Source of the DNA: Ophiodon elongatus
Taxonomy: Eukaryota; Chordata; Actinopteri; Perciformes; Hexagrammidae
Assembly: GCA_016806645.1 (NCBI GenBank)
Contig: JACSYO010002174.1
Coordinates: forward strand, 379,001-443,000
Direction of reading: 5' to 3'
DNA: 64,000 bases
Positions 50,501-64,000 of this stretch are shown here, piece after piece; the stretch's first letter is position 1, and each line of letters starts with the position of its first letter. The notes beneath the pieces are model-generated. The model was not told the origin of the DNA and did not search any database. It saw only the letters and a list, made by a program, of their open reading frames with translations. Position numbers and translations under genes: made by a program.

Positions 50501-53500
50501 GGGCAGCTCAAGCTCCAGCAGACCCAGACAGCATACAGAAAAATACATGCAAGAAAGAGAACCTGCTTTATTTTCCCCAGACATTTTGTTATAAAACATG
50601 CTAAATTTAAATTAGCGGATATTTCAACTGTTCATATTGCATCGATTTTAAAGATAATAGACACAGAGATGACGATAAAAGCATACATTGCAGAAATTAT
50701 CACTTATTTAAGCAGATTTATAGTTTGATAGTAAATGTTTTTTGCAAATAATCAGATTATAAGAAACTAATGGTTGTAATGAGTTCAAGATAGTTTAACA
50801 AAAAGCTTAATCGTATTACTATTCCTTACAAAGGGATTACTGAAGCCTTTAATTACACCATGTTACATCTATGAAAAAAAAAAGATGAAAACATCACTTT
50901 GGCCTCTCTGCTGCTACATTATTACACGACCATAAAAAACACCGGCATGTGAAGCTGAATCTTTAATCTTTTCTCTACAGCCCAAACAGGCCCATTAAAC
51001 CCACTAAGTCCATTTGCAGGGGTCATCCTTCTATAATAAGTATCTGACGCAAAAAGGCTACCTGACCTCTTCAGTCCTCTTCAGAAATTCTTGGCAGCAG
51101 ACTTCTTGAAAATGATTGCTTTCATTTTTATGTTTAAGCCTCCTACTGCTGTTTAGGTGAAGCTATTCACGAAGCCCATACTTGGCGAGGTTCTAGCTTA
51201 TAGGGAATAATCTATTAGTCGCTCACTGTACTAAAGACTGCTGGAAAAAAGTTTGCACACTTTGGCGTGTTGAGAATGTTTTGAGGGAAATTGTTTTAAC
51301 TTCTAATGAAAGATGGGACAGGGGTGCAAAGTCACTTCTTGTCAATCAAAGAGTTTATTCTCAGAGGAAACTCAACTTTTTAATCAATGGAACAGAATTG
51401 CAACCAAAGTTCAAATGTCTCTCCCCTACGGGAGAACCCTCTAAACTTCAAACCAAACCCTGGCTGCAGTCCGAGCTGCAGGGACACAAGCCAAGATCGC
51501 CTGCAGAACCCATCACAAATCTATTAGCTTTTACTTCCTGATGTATTCAGACACAAAAAGCTCTGATGTACATACCGACCACCAGTGAATTCCTTGCTTT
51601 TAGTCTAGTTTTAACCACTGGGACATGCTGTGCTCTTTGTATGATGTCATCGCTTTGAACACTGTCCACATAAACGATTTATGCATTTTCTTTCTCATTT
51701 CCATCAAGCAGATTTCACATACGTAATTAATGTGGAAAAGATAAGAGACATGCTTAGAACTATGTGCGTTCTTTAACATAGCCTCATATGTGAGTCCGCT
51801 TTAGTCTTCTAGTAGTATTCTTACATAAGCAAAGTTAGAAATGTGTTGCATACAAGATTAAGGATTAAATTGTGTATTAATCTTCCCAGTGTTAATGTAC
51901 TATAAAGAGTACAGCTCGTAGTTGTACGCAGTACTAAGTGTCTCCTCAGTCATTCACACTATATCTTTGTAATGAGATCAGATCAGCCAAATGGAAATGT
52001 TGAAAATCCTTAAACAGCAAGAATAATGAAAAGTGAAAGACCTAACATTTTTAATAATAAGTACAGTGACACTGGCACGTAACGATGGCACATGCTTTTA
52101 GCTGTGCAAATCAGATTAGACAGAAAAGGATACAGTTAGTCAGGCTTGAACCTCTAATAACAGGGTGAGGAGCCCAACGTTCACCACAGTGTGCACTTTT
52201 CCTCGTGGACATATCCACTTCCTCTGATGTAGATTTATACGCTGGTCAAAATGGATTATACTTTTTAATCAGGCTCATATCTTAGAGGACTATCAAGGAA
52301 AATTAATTGAAATTTCAGGCTCTTTTATACTGTGATTAATATAATTATAGTAAACCAAATTTTTGCGTTACATTGCTGAATTGAAGGGTTGTCTCCCACA
52401 CATTTCTTGGAATATGTTGTTTTCTCAGTACAGGGAGGACTGATGCTACTATTAAAATGCATGATTAATGTTGGAAAGTTGAATTTATTAACTATTGATT
52501 AATGGAAGAAAAAAATCATTGTAACTCCCACAATAATAAGGCTAGTTGCTCAACTCAAATTCATATAATTATTACAATTAGACTGATGATTATAGTAATG
52601 GTTCAGTTTGATGTTCAATGCTTTTGATGATTGGCAAAGAAAACTAAAACAAGTTCATCATCATGGCATTATTGCGACATAACAGATGTACCTCTTTGAA
52701 AACTTCGCTGGAGGAGGGACCGGAGGCACAACACAGAGGAATTGACAGAGGGACTGAGCCTGCGGCCGATGGGATTGAAAGCTGAGCGGGCAAACCCGCA
52801 GGGCTAATAGGCACTCTGGCCCTCGAGGGAGGCCCTGTCCTCGAATAAAGCATACATCATATACAGTCGTAATAATCACTGCTCAGGCTTATTCCTGCAG
52901 TTTGTCCACTGAGCACTCTGAGGACATTGAAGGTCCTGAGTGGTGTCCTTCTATTTTAAATTTGCCGTCCTTACATTCAGACTGTAGAAGATTACTGTTA
53001 AACTATTAGCTGATGCCCAGTTGGCTACAGATCATACACCTACTTCTATTTCCCTTAAACCCATTTTTCATTTTCCCTGGAGCCATGCCAATCTGTAGTG
53101 CTGTACTGTAATATGTGTCTGCTTTAAAACAATGTTCCCCTTTCTGAGACCATCTATAGTGCTGGTAGTCTACTCACAGTGTGAGGAGGAGGGAGGACTC
53201 ACTACGGTGCCCTGGTATTCATCACTCCCAGGTCATAAGGTGCCCTCTCTCTCTGCATCAAATCAAGGACAAGAGGCTCTAGCTCCAAGCCGAGGAGAGA
53301 AGAAGAAAACAGCACGTTCTTGATTGTTTATGCGCATTTCCTCTCATCTTCTGCCTGTGGCACGCGAGAATACTGTATTTTATTAGGTGCATTTCCCTGA
53401 TGAAAATCTTCTACTGCTAGTGCAAGTGAGCAGAGATCTGGATACATTGTAAAACGAGGCGAGCACTCTGCCCCACCCTTCATTAGCAGGGTATTTCCTG

Positions 53501-54029
53501 CCCTGACAGCATGAGGCTTTGGTGTTCCGCAGCTTTCCGAATAGCACTTTGACCCCGAGAAAGCCACTAGAGAGCCATGATTCTCCCTCTTTGTTCTGGC
53601 TCTTGATGTAGTAGCTGCGTGAACAACTTAAGAAGGAGACGGTAAAACCCGAAAAGCCTATGAATTTGTGGTCGGATCCTAATTTTCTTACATCACTGCA
53701 GGCTTATCAGTTTCATCACTCACTTACATGGTAGACCGTGAAATGCTTTTCCAAACGCATACTTGCATACGCACATTAGTGACAATCAGTCATTTGATTC
53801 CACAGCAATGTTCCAATCAAACACTTAACAAGCCAAAAATACAGAGGTGAGGACCTGTAATGATTCCACTGTGATGTAGTATACTGTATGGCTTGGGCCT
53901 ATAGGCTATTACTTTATTATATGATTTAACTTTGACTCCAGCATGTGTTAGCAAACCATGCACATGGAACAGGGAAATTATGGTAAATTGACTGCATTAG
54001 TACCTGATCTGTCAAATCACTTTGCAGTC

Positions 54030-54033
<4 letters not shown>

Positions 54034-54113
<80 letters not shown>
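54034..54113. repeat. (CA)40 perfect microsatellite
   Basis: About 80 uninterrupted bases of CA dinucleotide, the longest perfect run in the window. Confidence 0.98.
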
Positions 54114-54114
<1 letters not shown>

Positions 54115-54238
54115 TCATACACCAATGGTGGCGTGGCTGCCATACAAAGCACTGGCCTGCCCATGGAAAGCAACTAGTGTCTCGCTCAAGGACACATTGA
54201 CATTCTGAGCTCTACAAACTGCTCCTGAGCCATGGCCA
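54114..54238 (-). repeat. Relic of a second tRNA-headed SINE-like repeat
   Basis: On the minus strand it starts 'ccatggctcaggagcagttt' (A-box-like TGGCTCAG). The plus strand holds 'gtctcgctcaaggacac' and 'ggtggcgtggctgccataca', both hallmark pieces of a common fish repeat often found beside CA tracts. The B-box part is deleted. Confidence 0.5.
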
Positions 54239-54340
54239 CACACACACACACACACAAACACACACACTCACACACGCACACTCACACACGCACACGCACA
54301 CGCACACGCACACGCACACGCACACGCACATGCACACACA
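54236..54340. repeat. CA-rich tract passing into (CACGCA)n
   Basis: Imperfect CA units give way to about eight GCACAC hexamers (about 54285-54330). The alternating purine-pyrimidine pattern with CpG is of the kind that can adopt Z-DNA in vitro. Confidence 0.95.
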
Positions 54341-57282
54341 TCCTAGTTAAACCATAGACACTCCTCAGTAGAAGCTTCAGAAATTGCTGGACAGCATTTA
54401 TAGCTGACAAGGTGTTTCTAAGATCTCTTTTAAATTTCTAATGATTATATCGAGCCTCATGATACAAACATCGGTAGTGTTTTTCTTTCTTTTTCTTTCA
54501 GGTTCATGTGGAATTTTGGATTTTGGCAGCAGGTTCTAAATGTGAAGATCCTTGCCACCTGTGTTTCATTTTGTGGTGAGGCAGATGCTAAATTCGAACA
54601 GGTTATGGAGAGCGCACATTGATTTTAAATTTTTTATAATTCATCCTAAAAGTGAGGAAGGGTCTTTCTACACATTCTGTTTTTACTGAATGAGGTTAAC
54701 GTTTTGCTCAGATTTCTATGCACACTGCATTATGAAATGACGACTAAGTTAATGACTTTATTCTCTGCCGTGCTGCCCTAACACCCCAACTTTGTGTTTG
54801 TTTAGTTTGTCGTGTGAAAACTTGTTTTGCTATAGCAGAGTTAACTCATCTTGGGGAAGGGCAGAAATGTATTTGCTGAAATGGCTAACTTGGGGAGCGT
54901 CTCTGTTATTATTTAGTCGCTGGAAATAATCAGTGAGCAAAAGACCGCTGATGATGATAATTTGTTTCCAACGGTTCCTGCTTTGATCAATTTTACAGAA
55001 TTTTACAAGCTCTAACTGTGTTTTGCTACTGTGTAGGAATATTCTACAATATGGTGTAGTGTCTAAATCTAGTGGACATTGAGACTAGTTCTAGTGTTGT
55101 CTTTGCCCCTGATTGAAAAGAGGAATTATCCTTTAAAGGGTGACTTAAAATCTTGTTTTTGCTGATGGTTGAAGCTCTCACCTTGGTTTAGTGTGGTACA
55201 TCCATCCTCTGTTATCTCACTTCACCCTTTCCCCAGGTCATTCTATATAGCACATATTCTTCAAATCACACAAGACCTTAACTGTTTTATGTGCCCGTGC
55301 ATAGCTTCACACAGATTCCAGGTCTTACTAAAGAAGTGGAGAAGCATAGTTGGCACACAGGCTCTACACATAATCTCCATATTTATATGAGGAATAACAC
55401 CTCACAGACCAGACAATCTGGCACCCCAGATCAGTTCCCTCTCCATGCGCTGGTCTCACAGTGGGTGATCAGCAAGGCTTAGCTGATTCGGCCTGAAAGG
55501 CAGCGCTGGTTAATGAGCAATCGAGGACGTGAGTGAAGAGACAACAGGTGGAGCGTCAGATTGATGCTCTGCATCTGGGAATGGACCACTTTTCTCGCCA
55601 GCTGTCAACCTGGATAATAATCGTTTAAAAAAAAAAACATGTTTGTAAAAGTTTTCATGCTACCAGGACAATTGCCTGTGATTTCATCAGCTGTTGGGAT
55701 AAATAAGATGTATTCGCGAGATGTTATTCATCTGGCTGTTGTCAGAGACATCAGATCTAAGCATGGCAGTTATCCAGGTAAATATTGATATGTTTCTGAT
55801 TCTCTGCTCTAAGCAGCTGGTAAGCTGCCAAGAAAGGTCTTGCATCCGATCTGAATCATGATCTGTAGTATTTGGTAACGGCACTCTCAAAACTTGGCAC
55901 AGTCCAACACTGACTTCATTGCTTTGGGCACACCAAATATAGTGATTTTTTTCCAGTTGATGTGGCTCGGTTCAGTTATTGCTTTGAAAGTCCAGCGTTC
56001 TGCCTCGCTTTGTTGCTCTGCAATCAATCTTCTCGGTAAAGGACACTTTCTTTTCCAAACAACTGCATTGTTTATCAGCCAAAGCTCGAAACACGAGTGA
56101 CTCAGTGGGATTCTTTACAAACACTGTGAGTCTTAATTAATTTATCATGCTAGTTTTTATTCAAAGTCCCTTATGGAAGTCATTGTGTAAAGCTCTTACA
56201 CTTAGCCCTCCACAAGACTTCATTTAGATGACTGTGTAGAAATCAGGCTCTTTGAATAATTTGCATCATATTAAAGACTCGGATAGTGTCAATGAACACC
56301 AAGTCAAGTACGCAGCGACGCTCTCCAATATGAGTGTTATGGTACACTGTGGCCTGCTAATGGTGTGAATACTGGCACATTTTTATAAGTAGACGCTAGT
56401 ATATTTGCTCCAAGTTTGGAGGCAGTTGCCATGGTAACACTGTCCTATCTTCACTCGCTCACTGACAATCTGTTTAGTCAACTGATTCCCTGATTAAAAA
56501 TGAAGTAACTCTATTCAAGCCAGTGAACATCTATTGCATTGCCAGTCATGTTGCACAAGACACATGTGCTGAGGTAAGCGAAGTTGCTCACTTGCCAAAA
56601 TTTAAAAGCTATACACCATCGTGACAGAAGTGCTTAAAGGCTTTTAAGCCGAGATGTAGAGATGCATTAAAGGTATTCTGGCAGCTTGCACACTATAAGT
56701 CAATATAGCTATCAAAAAACGTTTTACTTAATTATTTCCTTAAAAAACTGACCTTTGATCCCTGCAGTACAACAAACAAGGTCGTCCGCAGGTTGCAAAA
56801 GCTAGACATATAGGCTGGTGAAATTATTGATGACTCAGACACCCTATTATTTACAACCTGGCGCTCTCAGCTGGTCTTTGAAACAGCCATCTTATTATTG
56901 AATTAAGCTTGACTGTGATATTGTAAGCTATTGGTTGCTGTGAGAAGCTCAGTTGAGACACTGATGCCTCATTTTTGCTCAAACCTCATTCACTCGAGTG
57001 GTGATTGTCTTACAACAACAGGACCATTAAAAGTCCCAAAAATAAAAAAAGTGCGTAATTTTACTTTTGTCTCGCTTCCATCGTTCAGGCGACAAAGATA
57101 CAAAACTTCAATAGTAAAACAGATGCTGGGATTGTTGTGTGATAAAAGCCTTATGTCACAACAGCTGCACACTGAGTCAAGAGGCTGTTTTTGAAGGAAG
57201 TGGAAATGATCACTCATAATCACATGAGTGGTATTATTCTTTATTATGAATGAGAATTAAATCTATATACTACAACGTATTT

Positions 57283-57397
57283 GTATACGTAAGTAAAATT
57301 ACTCCAAATTATGGCAGTAGAAATATAAAGTAGCATGCAATGGAAATACTCAAGTAAGTACCTCAAATTTGTACTGAAGTATAATACTTGAGAAAAA
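57283..57397 (+). repeat. Dispersed fish repeat ('ACTCAAGTAAGTACCTCAAA' family)
   Basis: 'ataaagtagcatgcaatgga' followed by 'aatactcaagtaagtacctc' and 'tactgaagtataatacttgag' matches a widespread fish repeat that spells variants of TACTCAAGTA. Only one end is preserved. Confidence 0.6.
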
Positions 57398-57462
57398 TGC
57401 CCTTAAAAACTGGATATAGAATAGCAAGGACATAAATAGTATGTTTAGTGTTTACTAATATT

Positions 57463-57818
57463 AAAGGGACAGTGAGTAGGATTTGGTGGCCTCTAGCGGT
57501 GTGGTTACAGATTGCAACAAAGTGAATGCCCCTCCGCTCACACCTCCCTTTCCGCAGTTTCACAAGCCTGTGGGAGAACTACGGTGGCCTTCAGGTAACG
57601 TAACAATCCGAAGACTCTCGCTAGAGTCGGTGTTTGGTTTGTCTGTTCTGAGCTACTGTAGAAACATGGCGGTGCAACATGATGGACTCCGTCAAGGGGA
57701 ACCACTCCCTATGTAGATATAAAGGACTCATTTAAGCTAAGTAAACCACAATGATTCTTAGTTTCAGTTGATTATACACAACTAAAACGTAGTATTCAAT
57801 TTCTGCTGAAGGATCCCA
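57463..57818 (+). mobile_element. MITE-like percomorph element, right end lost
   Basis: It starts 'aaagggacagtgagtaggat' and contains 'gcctctagcggtg', 'ctcgctagagtcggtgtttg', 'ctactgtagaaacatggcgg' and 'ccctatgtagatataaagga', in the order I recall for a very common percomorph element with AAAGGAACAGTGTGTAGGAT ends. The right inverted end is not visible. The 77-aa frame inside is a by-product. Confidence 0.65.
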
Positions 57819-58800
57819 TGAAATGCCGATTTTCTATAATGTATCAGTTGTCTCATAAGATGCTTATTGATTAGGGGAACTTTAATCCTGAAATCCATTT
57901 GTGTCCCTGCCTTCTGTAATAAAACATTATTTTACAAGCAGCAGACAAGCTAAAAATAAACACTCTAACACCAAGTCAACAAGTGGTTTATTTTGAAAGG
58001 GTGGATTTAAATAAGTTCAACACATTAACTTATCATACATGTCATTTGTGCTCTATCTGCAACACTCTCACCTTCAGTTTCCAAGAGAACCAGTTATGGC
58101 ATTCATCACATAACTGTATATATATATATAGTTTTCTTCTTCTCTAGATTACCTTGAAGCTTCCTTGTCAAGTTGCTTTTCAGAAAGTGGAAATAATAAC
58201 CATCCAAACAATATTAATAATGTTTGTGAGGTCCCTACATAACTATGATCAGAGGAATGCTGTCTGATGTTGACCAAGTTAACCTTGATATTTGGGTCAG
58301 CTGGATATGTGTGGGGGTTTCCCATCAGCCACTCTGTCCCCTGTATGGCTTCTATAGAGCTGGCTCAACAGGAAGCAATCGTCTCTCTCAAATCACCCAT
58401 CAGACGTTTGTACGACAATGCGGCCGATTGGGTTGTCAAGGAAGATGAAGGGCTGACCTTCACACAACATCAAAGTGTAGATGAATCCTGAACTGATCAT
58501 CTGATTGCCCCTTGTCTTCTCGGCTTTCACTTCAGATGATTGTACGCTTAAATGTTTGTTCAGTCGGTGAGGGGCAATTGGGTGCAGGGAGCAAAAACAG
58601 CTCCACAATCAACCCCCTGAGTTAAAAAGCAGAGACATTAACCACCAACCGACAGGGTGAGTTGACTCTGAGTGGCAGAGGTCTTTACGTGTGTTTATCA
58701 ACAGCGACATCATTTAGATTTTTAGAATTTCGTACATTCTTCTTTTTTTACAGCACTACAGTGTTTTCATTTGCTATTTTTTGTTATCCTATTTGGAAAC

Positions 58801-59141
58801 AGGGTTGCACGGTGGTACAGTGGCTAGCACTGCCACCTCACAGCAAGAGGGGCCTGGGTGGTCCTTCTGTGTGGAGTTTGCACGTTCTCCCCCTGGCAGC
58901 GTGGGTTCCCTTTGGGTTCTCCGGCTTCCTCCCACAGTTCAAAGACATGCAGCTCAGGTTAATTGGAGACTCTAAAATTGCCTGTAGGTGTGAATGCGAA
59001 TGGTTGTCTGTCTCTGTATCTGCCCTGCGATAAACTGGCAACCTGTCAAAGGTGAACCCTGCTTTAGGATAAGGCAATTTAGCAATTTAAGATAATTTAG
59101 GAACCTAAATAGGATATGCGGTATGGATAATGAAGTGGAAT
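58801..59141 (+). repeat. tRNA-headed SINE-like repeat, nearly full length
   Basis: The head is 'ggtggtacagtggctagcac' (A-box-like) with a decayed B box ('cctgggtggtcc'). The body is 'gtgtggagtttgcacgttct', 'ccggcttcctcccacagttc', 'aaagacatgcagctcaggtt' and 'aattggagactctaaaattg'. The tail ends 'ggatatgcggtatggataat'. This is one of the commonest fish repeats. The 123-aa plus frame across it is not a gene. Confidence 0.75.
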
Positions 59142-60647
59142 ATTTGGAAACAGTGTCCAGATCAGAAGTGGGGCCGGAGTAAGAAGGTGATAGGCCGTTG
59201 GCATGTTAGTATCAGAAGCTCTGTGATTGTCAACGTTTCTTGTTGGAAAGTCAATTGAACCACCACAAGGAGACGCAAAATGTTTTGTGTCAGTTCTGGT
59301 GGTCTTGCTCCACTTTTACAGCTCTCTATCCAAGAGCTCATTGAATCATATTCTGTCCTTAATTGATATAATTTCATGTAGGAATATTTAAAATGGTCAA
59401 TTTGGTGTGTCATTAATTTATGACACTGAATGAACTGGTAACTATTAATAATGTACTAATTCATTTATTAGTGCCAAGAACCAGGACTTTGAATGTGGGT
59501 CTTAACACATTTCTTCCCAAACATGACTTGTGATTGACAGGCAGCCTCTCTAACATAATCACAAAACAACCTAAGCTGTCGGTTGATCGACTTATTTTGG
59601 AGACAAAGACACAGAAATGGGACACACACCTGGAAGCAGAGTGAATGTTTAAGAGCAGAAAACAGAAGCAAAACACCCCCACCCATCTCCTCTTTGCTCT
59701 AATGTTGTGTGTGAATTAATTTGAAATGATGAACAGTGTGAGCTTTGTACTTAGAGAGATGAGTTACCATTACTAACTGAGTTGGAGGACTCAGGAGTGG
59801 TTTTCTTTGCATTAGGAGTTGAAAGAATGAGGGTGGGGAAAATTGATCAAAAAGAAAACGGTGGTGCATGCAAGGATAAACTATGAATTAGCATTTAAAG
59901 GATGAAAGGCGGTTCCAGAAAAAGAATACCATTTCACAATAGATGTGTTGTAGAGGAATAGCACTGCAAGTCTTAATCAAAGTGTGCAGAAATGAGTTGG
60001 GTCAAAGCATTTAAGACACACACTGTTGCATGCTGGCAATAATGAAAACACATTTAGTGCTCCATACTTGCAGGAGATGTTTGAAGAAGTCATTGAACAG
60101 GTTGATTTCCTCAGTGCATTATTAGTGTATCAGCTGTTTACACAGACTGGGGTTACTTAACATTCATAGGAAGGAGGGCCATGTTTTGATTACCACAATG
60201 CAACTTTTGGCACCTATTGACCTCAAAGCATTTTCTCCCCGCGTGATGAAAAGCATTTGCCTTCAGTGTGGCATGTGGGAGTGACTTTATTCAAGCAGCA
60301 TCTGTCATCTTTAAAGGCTGTTGGTTGGAATTTCATAATTGGTAGGAAACTGCGAACTGCCTAATCACGCTGCATTACCAATCAGGGGTCTAATCAGCTA
60401 CATTTTCTGACACTATTTGTAACTGTGCCGAAATCTAATATAATTATCTAACCAAAAGATGTGCAGCTCGCAGTCAAACTCAAAATACAAAGTCTGCTGT
60501 ATAAAATTACTTTAATTTGATAGACTGACAGCTACAGTCTAAAATATATTTTCCTGTTTGGTGGACTTTGAGTGCCAAGGACTTTGCAGACCTACTCCTT
60601 GGGTTTTATATTTCCCCAAGGAACCAATTAATGTGATTGGTGTTCCT

Positions 60648-60648
<1 letters not shown>

Positions 60649-60710
<62 letters not shown>
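60649..60710. repeat. (AG)31 perfect microsatellite
   Basis: 62 bases of uninterrupted AG, followed by a short GT run. Confidence 0.98.
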
Positions 60711-60713
<3 letters not shown>

Positions 60714-62015
60714 GTGTGTTTTGCACACGTGTGCCCATTTGTGTGTCTTCTCAGAGATAGTTGCCGTTAAAATTATGGATAGTAAGTCTATTATAACTTA
60801 AGTAAATACATTTGTATGATCCTTAAGATATTACTAAACTCTAATCTATATTATACTATAAAAACACATTTCCAAGATAATTAGCCACATTCAATGAATG
60901 AAAAATATGTGGCAAAATCATGGCACATTTCCATCCTTGTTCCTTTTAACCTGATGGCAAGTTACTAAAATACTAAGCCTGTTCGGTTTAATTTGTGAAA
61001 ACCCCATATTTCATCCTTTAGTTTGGTTTGATTACGCAAGTCAGATCTGTGTCATTCAAACTCAAGTGTGCCGCCAAATAGAAAATACAGGCCTCAAACC
61101 TCTCAGGTACTACTTTGATTTGTACACTGTATTATGGTCCATGATTTCCCTCATCAAGCTGCAGAATAATACGTTATTGGACCTTTATTATTATAGTTCC
61201 CCTCTATGATTGATGAAGAGCAGTTTGCAGTCTGGGCCATAAAGTATGTGAGTCTAATTAATTCATGTCTTTGTTTGTCTCACTACCACAGAAGGTAAAG
61301 TCTGTCAACACAGTCACCTGATCACACTTTGTTTTGATCCTTTCCTGGCATGATTTGGAGAAAAGAAAATATAAAATTGAAATAATCACACCCGTATCCA
61401 CCCACATAAGTACCTTAATGATAGTTAAATATGGCCTTTATAACTGCTATTACTTTATAATTGACACCTTATAGCATGCCACTCTGCATAGAATTTAGAG
61501 TCTGTATAGAAAGCATTCATTATTCATTCTTTTTTTTGAAGGCCGAGTTCAAATATAAATACAATTTTGTAATCAGATCATTTTAGGTTCATGATTGAAT
61601 TATTATGGTATTTTGTTGGCAACTAAACTTTATAGAAGGAAACAATTTAATGCAAAGAATTAAGCAGACTAGGCAATTTCTAACAACCGTTAAACTCCAT
61701 GCTCACCCATATAAATCCATAAAAACAGACAGTTTTGTGACATAAGGTGATACTGACACTGTTACTGTAAATGTAATGTTTTAGGCCATTAATATGTAAT
61801 AAGTTGGATTTATATGTAACTGATCAGTTATATCAGTTATATCAGTATCATATTAACCCCATTGTAGGGCCAGGAGAAAAACAACAACAACATAGCACTT
61901 GCCTTTTAAAGAAACCATAGCAATTAATTAAGATTATTGGAACTAATATGACGGATGAAGACTTAAATTTCATTAAATGCAATAGATAAGAAATGAAAGT
62001 TATTTTGTGCCAGAG

Positions 62016-62020
<5 letters not shown>

Positions 62021-62048
<28 letters not shown>
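62021..62048. repeat. (GT)14 microsatellite
   Basis: 28 bases of GT dinucleotide; the Cys/Val frames across it are artefacts. Confidence 0.97.
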
Positions 62049-62050
<2 letters not shown>

Positions 62051-64000
62051 ATGTTCAGAGTATTGGTTTGTGCTGTGTACAATGCACAGAGGAAATATGT
62101 TGCACACCGGCCTCAAAGAGCTCCAACAGCTCGGCCTATTGTGATCCAGCTCTATCTTTGTGTGCAGTGTATCTACAAAACTCTACTTTGGTTTGGGTTT
62201 TAATTTGAAAAGTCCCTTTGACTGCCCCCTTGCTCTTTGTCTGTAATGAAAATGTGACCAACACACCATAAGGCACATCATTACATGCATAATCTGAAGT
62301 TACAAAAAGCATGAATTTAGGAGAGGCGATCGAGGAAGTCCCCTTGACACACTAAAAACCCTGCTTTCGAAGTGAGCTTTGACAGAACTGTTATTTATCG
62401 CCAGCTTTAATGGGCTCTCATGTACAGGATATTCATCAAGCGGAGCAGGTGCCTGCAGACACACTGCCATGGTGTTTTGCATCCCAGCATCTAATTATTT
62501 TGCAGAGAAGATGGCAAGGGAGAGACGGAGCAATGTTCAATACGCCTCACTCTGCCATTTCGTGATGCTTGTTTACTAAAGGGTTTCATCTATCATAAGG
62601 CAGCCAGCAGGTGGCTGGGGAAACTACACGGAAACGTTTCTGGCACTCTTGGGTGGATTAATTTTTGTGCACTCCAAAATTAATTATGACTGATTCACAC
62701 CCTCGAGTGATTCCCTACATCTCCTGGTTGATCCCCACAATCTGTCAATGGCACAGCAGCTCATTCCAACTTCACTGTCTCCAGCTTTCTTCTCATGTAC
62801 ATTTATTCTCCATAGCTCATGTGGGCTCAGTTGTCAAGGAATATGTGAAAATCACCATATGTGGCAGCTGTCTCATTTTTCTCCCAAACTGTTATCAGCA
62901 CATAAGATGCGAGTAAGTAGAAGAAATGAAAATACTGAGCCATAAGGGTTACACCTGCCATGTGCCATGCTTTTTGTTGTTGTCTCGAAACGCACCTGGA
63001 CTACAGAGAGCTCATCTCTGTGACTTTCAATAACCTCTCCTAACTTAACTCAGATGCGTTCTTTCCTGAGATGAGACCAGGCCACAGCTCTGTGAACACA
63101 ATTTGAAGTTAATGACTCATGAGCTGCTGAATCAAGGTGAAGTTTGCTAATGTTTTTTTTTTTTTTGTTGTATGATTTCTAGATCACATCTCAGCCCATT
63201 TATTTTGCACTGTCTAAATAAAATGTACAGTGAGCAGGTTTTGTAGTTTCAAGCTTATCTGCTAGTTACAGCCTTTATTAGATATTGGAAATCCTCAACC
63301 AATTGCCTTCCTTTCCTGAATGTTAAGTTACTGTCAATAACATTTCCTTTTCATGAATGTTGTCCTGAGGCATAACTCTGAAGGTGTCATTGATGGTCCT
63401 GTCCTTTGCCTCAAAGAACTCATCTGACTACTGCAAACACTGAATTTGAAATGCTGAGACTCAAAGAGAGATTCAAAGCAATGTAAATGTCTGCAGTTAT
63501 AATGCATGCACTGCCACATGTTTTCAGACCTAAGATAATATGTGACTCATAGGTCAGGGTAGCTGCTACATCATCAAATAAAACAAAATAAAGTTTTTAA
63601 CAGTTTGTATTCCAGGAGCCAAAATTATTTCTTATTAAAACCCGATGATGCATGTATCAGTCCTTTTTTTTAAGATTAGAGAACAAAGATCGAGAAAATA
63701 CATGCTATCAATAGTAATAAAAAACTTTGATTAGTAGAAATCTCAAGAATTATAACTATAATTTACAATGTCCTTTTTTGTACAATGTGACTATAACTAA
63801 ACTACTTTGTATTGACTTTTCCCTGTTCAAACATAACTCTATCTGCTGCATCAAATCCAGACATTTAGCACTTACTGAAGCGGAAATTCATTTTTTTCCC
63901 TTCCGTTCTTTTTCTCCCCATGTGTGTCTAATTTCATGACCTTACCATTCTTCACTACCGATGACAAAGAGCTCCTTCTTCCTTTTATAAAACAGCTGAG

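Larger units (their letters stand above)
46628..64000. other. Gene-free stretch with repeats and microsatellites
   Basis: No defensible gene is seen; the frames up to 131 aa (such as 49375-49770 minus) lack domains. Recognisable pieces are listed separately: repeat copy at 47390-47530, CA tracts at 54034-54340 around a SINE relic, an X-box-like site at 56425-56438, dispersed repeats at 57283-57818, a SINE at 58801-59141, (AG)31 at 60649-60710 and (GT)14 at 62021-62048. The remainder looks like unique AT-rich DNA. Confidence 0.45.

Noticed and set aside
52786..52799. GCGGG-CAAA-CCCGC hairpin
   Set aside because: Too short to mean anything without conservation or a transcript.
58662..59033. 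123-aa plus-strand ORF
   Set aside because: Lies mostly in the SINE-like repeat at 58801-59141.
1..64000. CRISPR arrays, operons, phage or defence systems
   Set aside because: Repeats are dinucleotide tracts or eukaryotic dispersed elements; no spacer-repeat array or tight same-strand gene row exists.

Overview
The window looks like a ray-finned (probably percomorph) fish nuclear chromosome. It is AT-rich and gene-poor, with long CA/GA microsatellites. It also holds many eroded interspersed repeats of types familiar from percomorph genomes: tRNA-headed SINE-like copies, short TIR/MITE-like elements and a hAT-like relic. I see no bacterial or viral gene, tRNA gene, rRNA gene or CRISPR array.

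The one protein-coding gene I can defend is on the minus strand near the left edge: elfn1, at 2320-4686 and 788 codons long. It encodes a postsynaptic adhesion protein with a signal peptide, leucine-rich repeats, a fibronectin type III domain, one membrane span and a protein phosphatase 1 docking tail. The whole coding sequence is in one exon. A strong splice acceptor at 5037/5038 puts about 350 nt of leader in that exon. A second minus-strand leader exon is predicted at 20791-20881 from good acceptor and donor signals, about 15.8 kb upstream. Joining the two exons creates a 37-codon upstream ORF. The AT-rich 2.3 kb at the left edge is probably 3' UTR.

Upstream of elfn1 (5 to 64 kb) I find no convincing coding gene. 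A small CpG-dense block at 29551-29716 stands out, with a 60-base plus-strand segment at 29941-30000 that is framed by strong splice signals and closed in all frames. It could be a promoter with a spliced non-coding RNA, or the distal elfn1 promoter. The rest is intron or intergenic DNA with repeats, two fragments of protein-like sequence broken by stops or shifts, a diverged 308-bp direct duplication at 46171-46627, and some candidate regulatory motifs.

I did not find a new multi-gene system here. The most checkable leads are the elfn1 leader exon with its junction-spanning uORF, the CpG block with the spliced segment, and the duplicated block at 46 kb.
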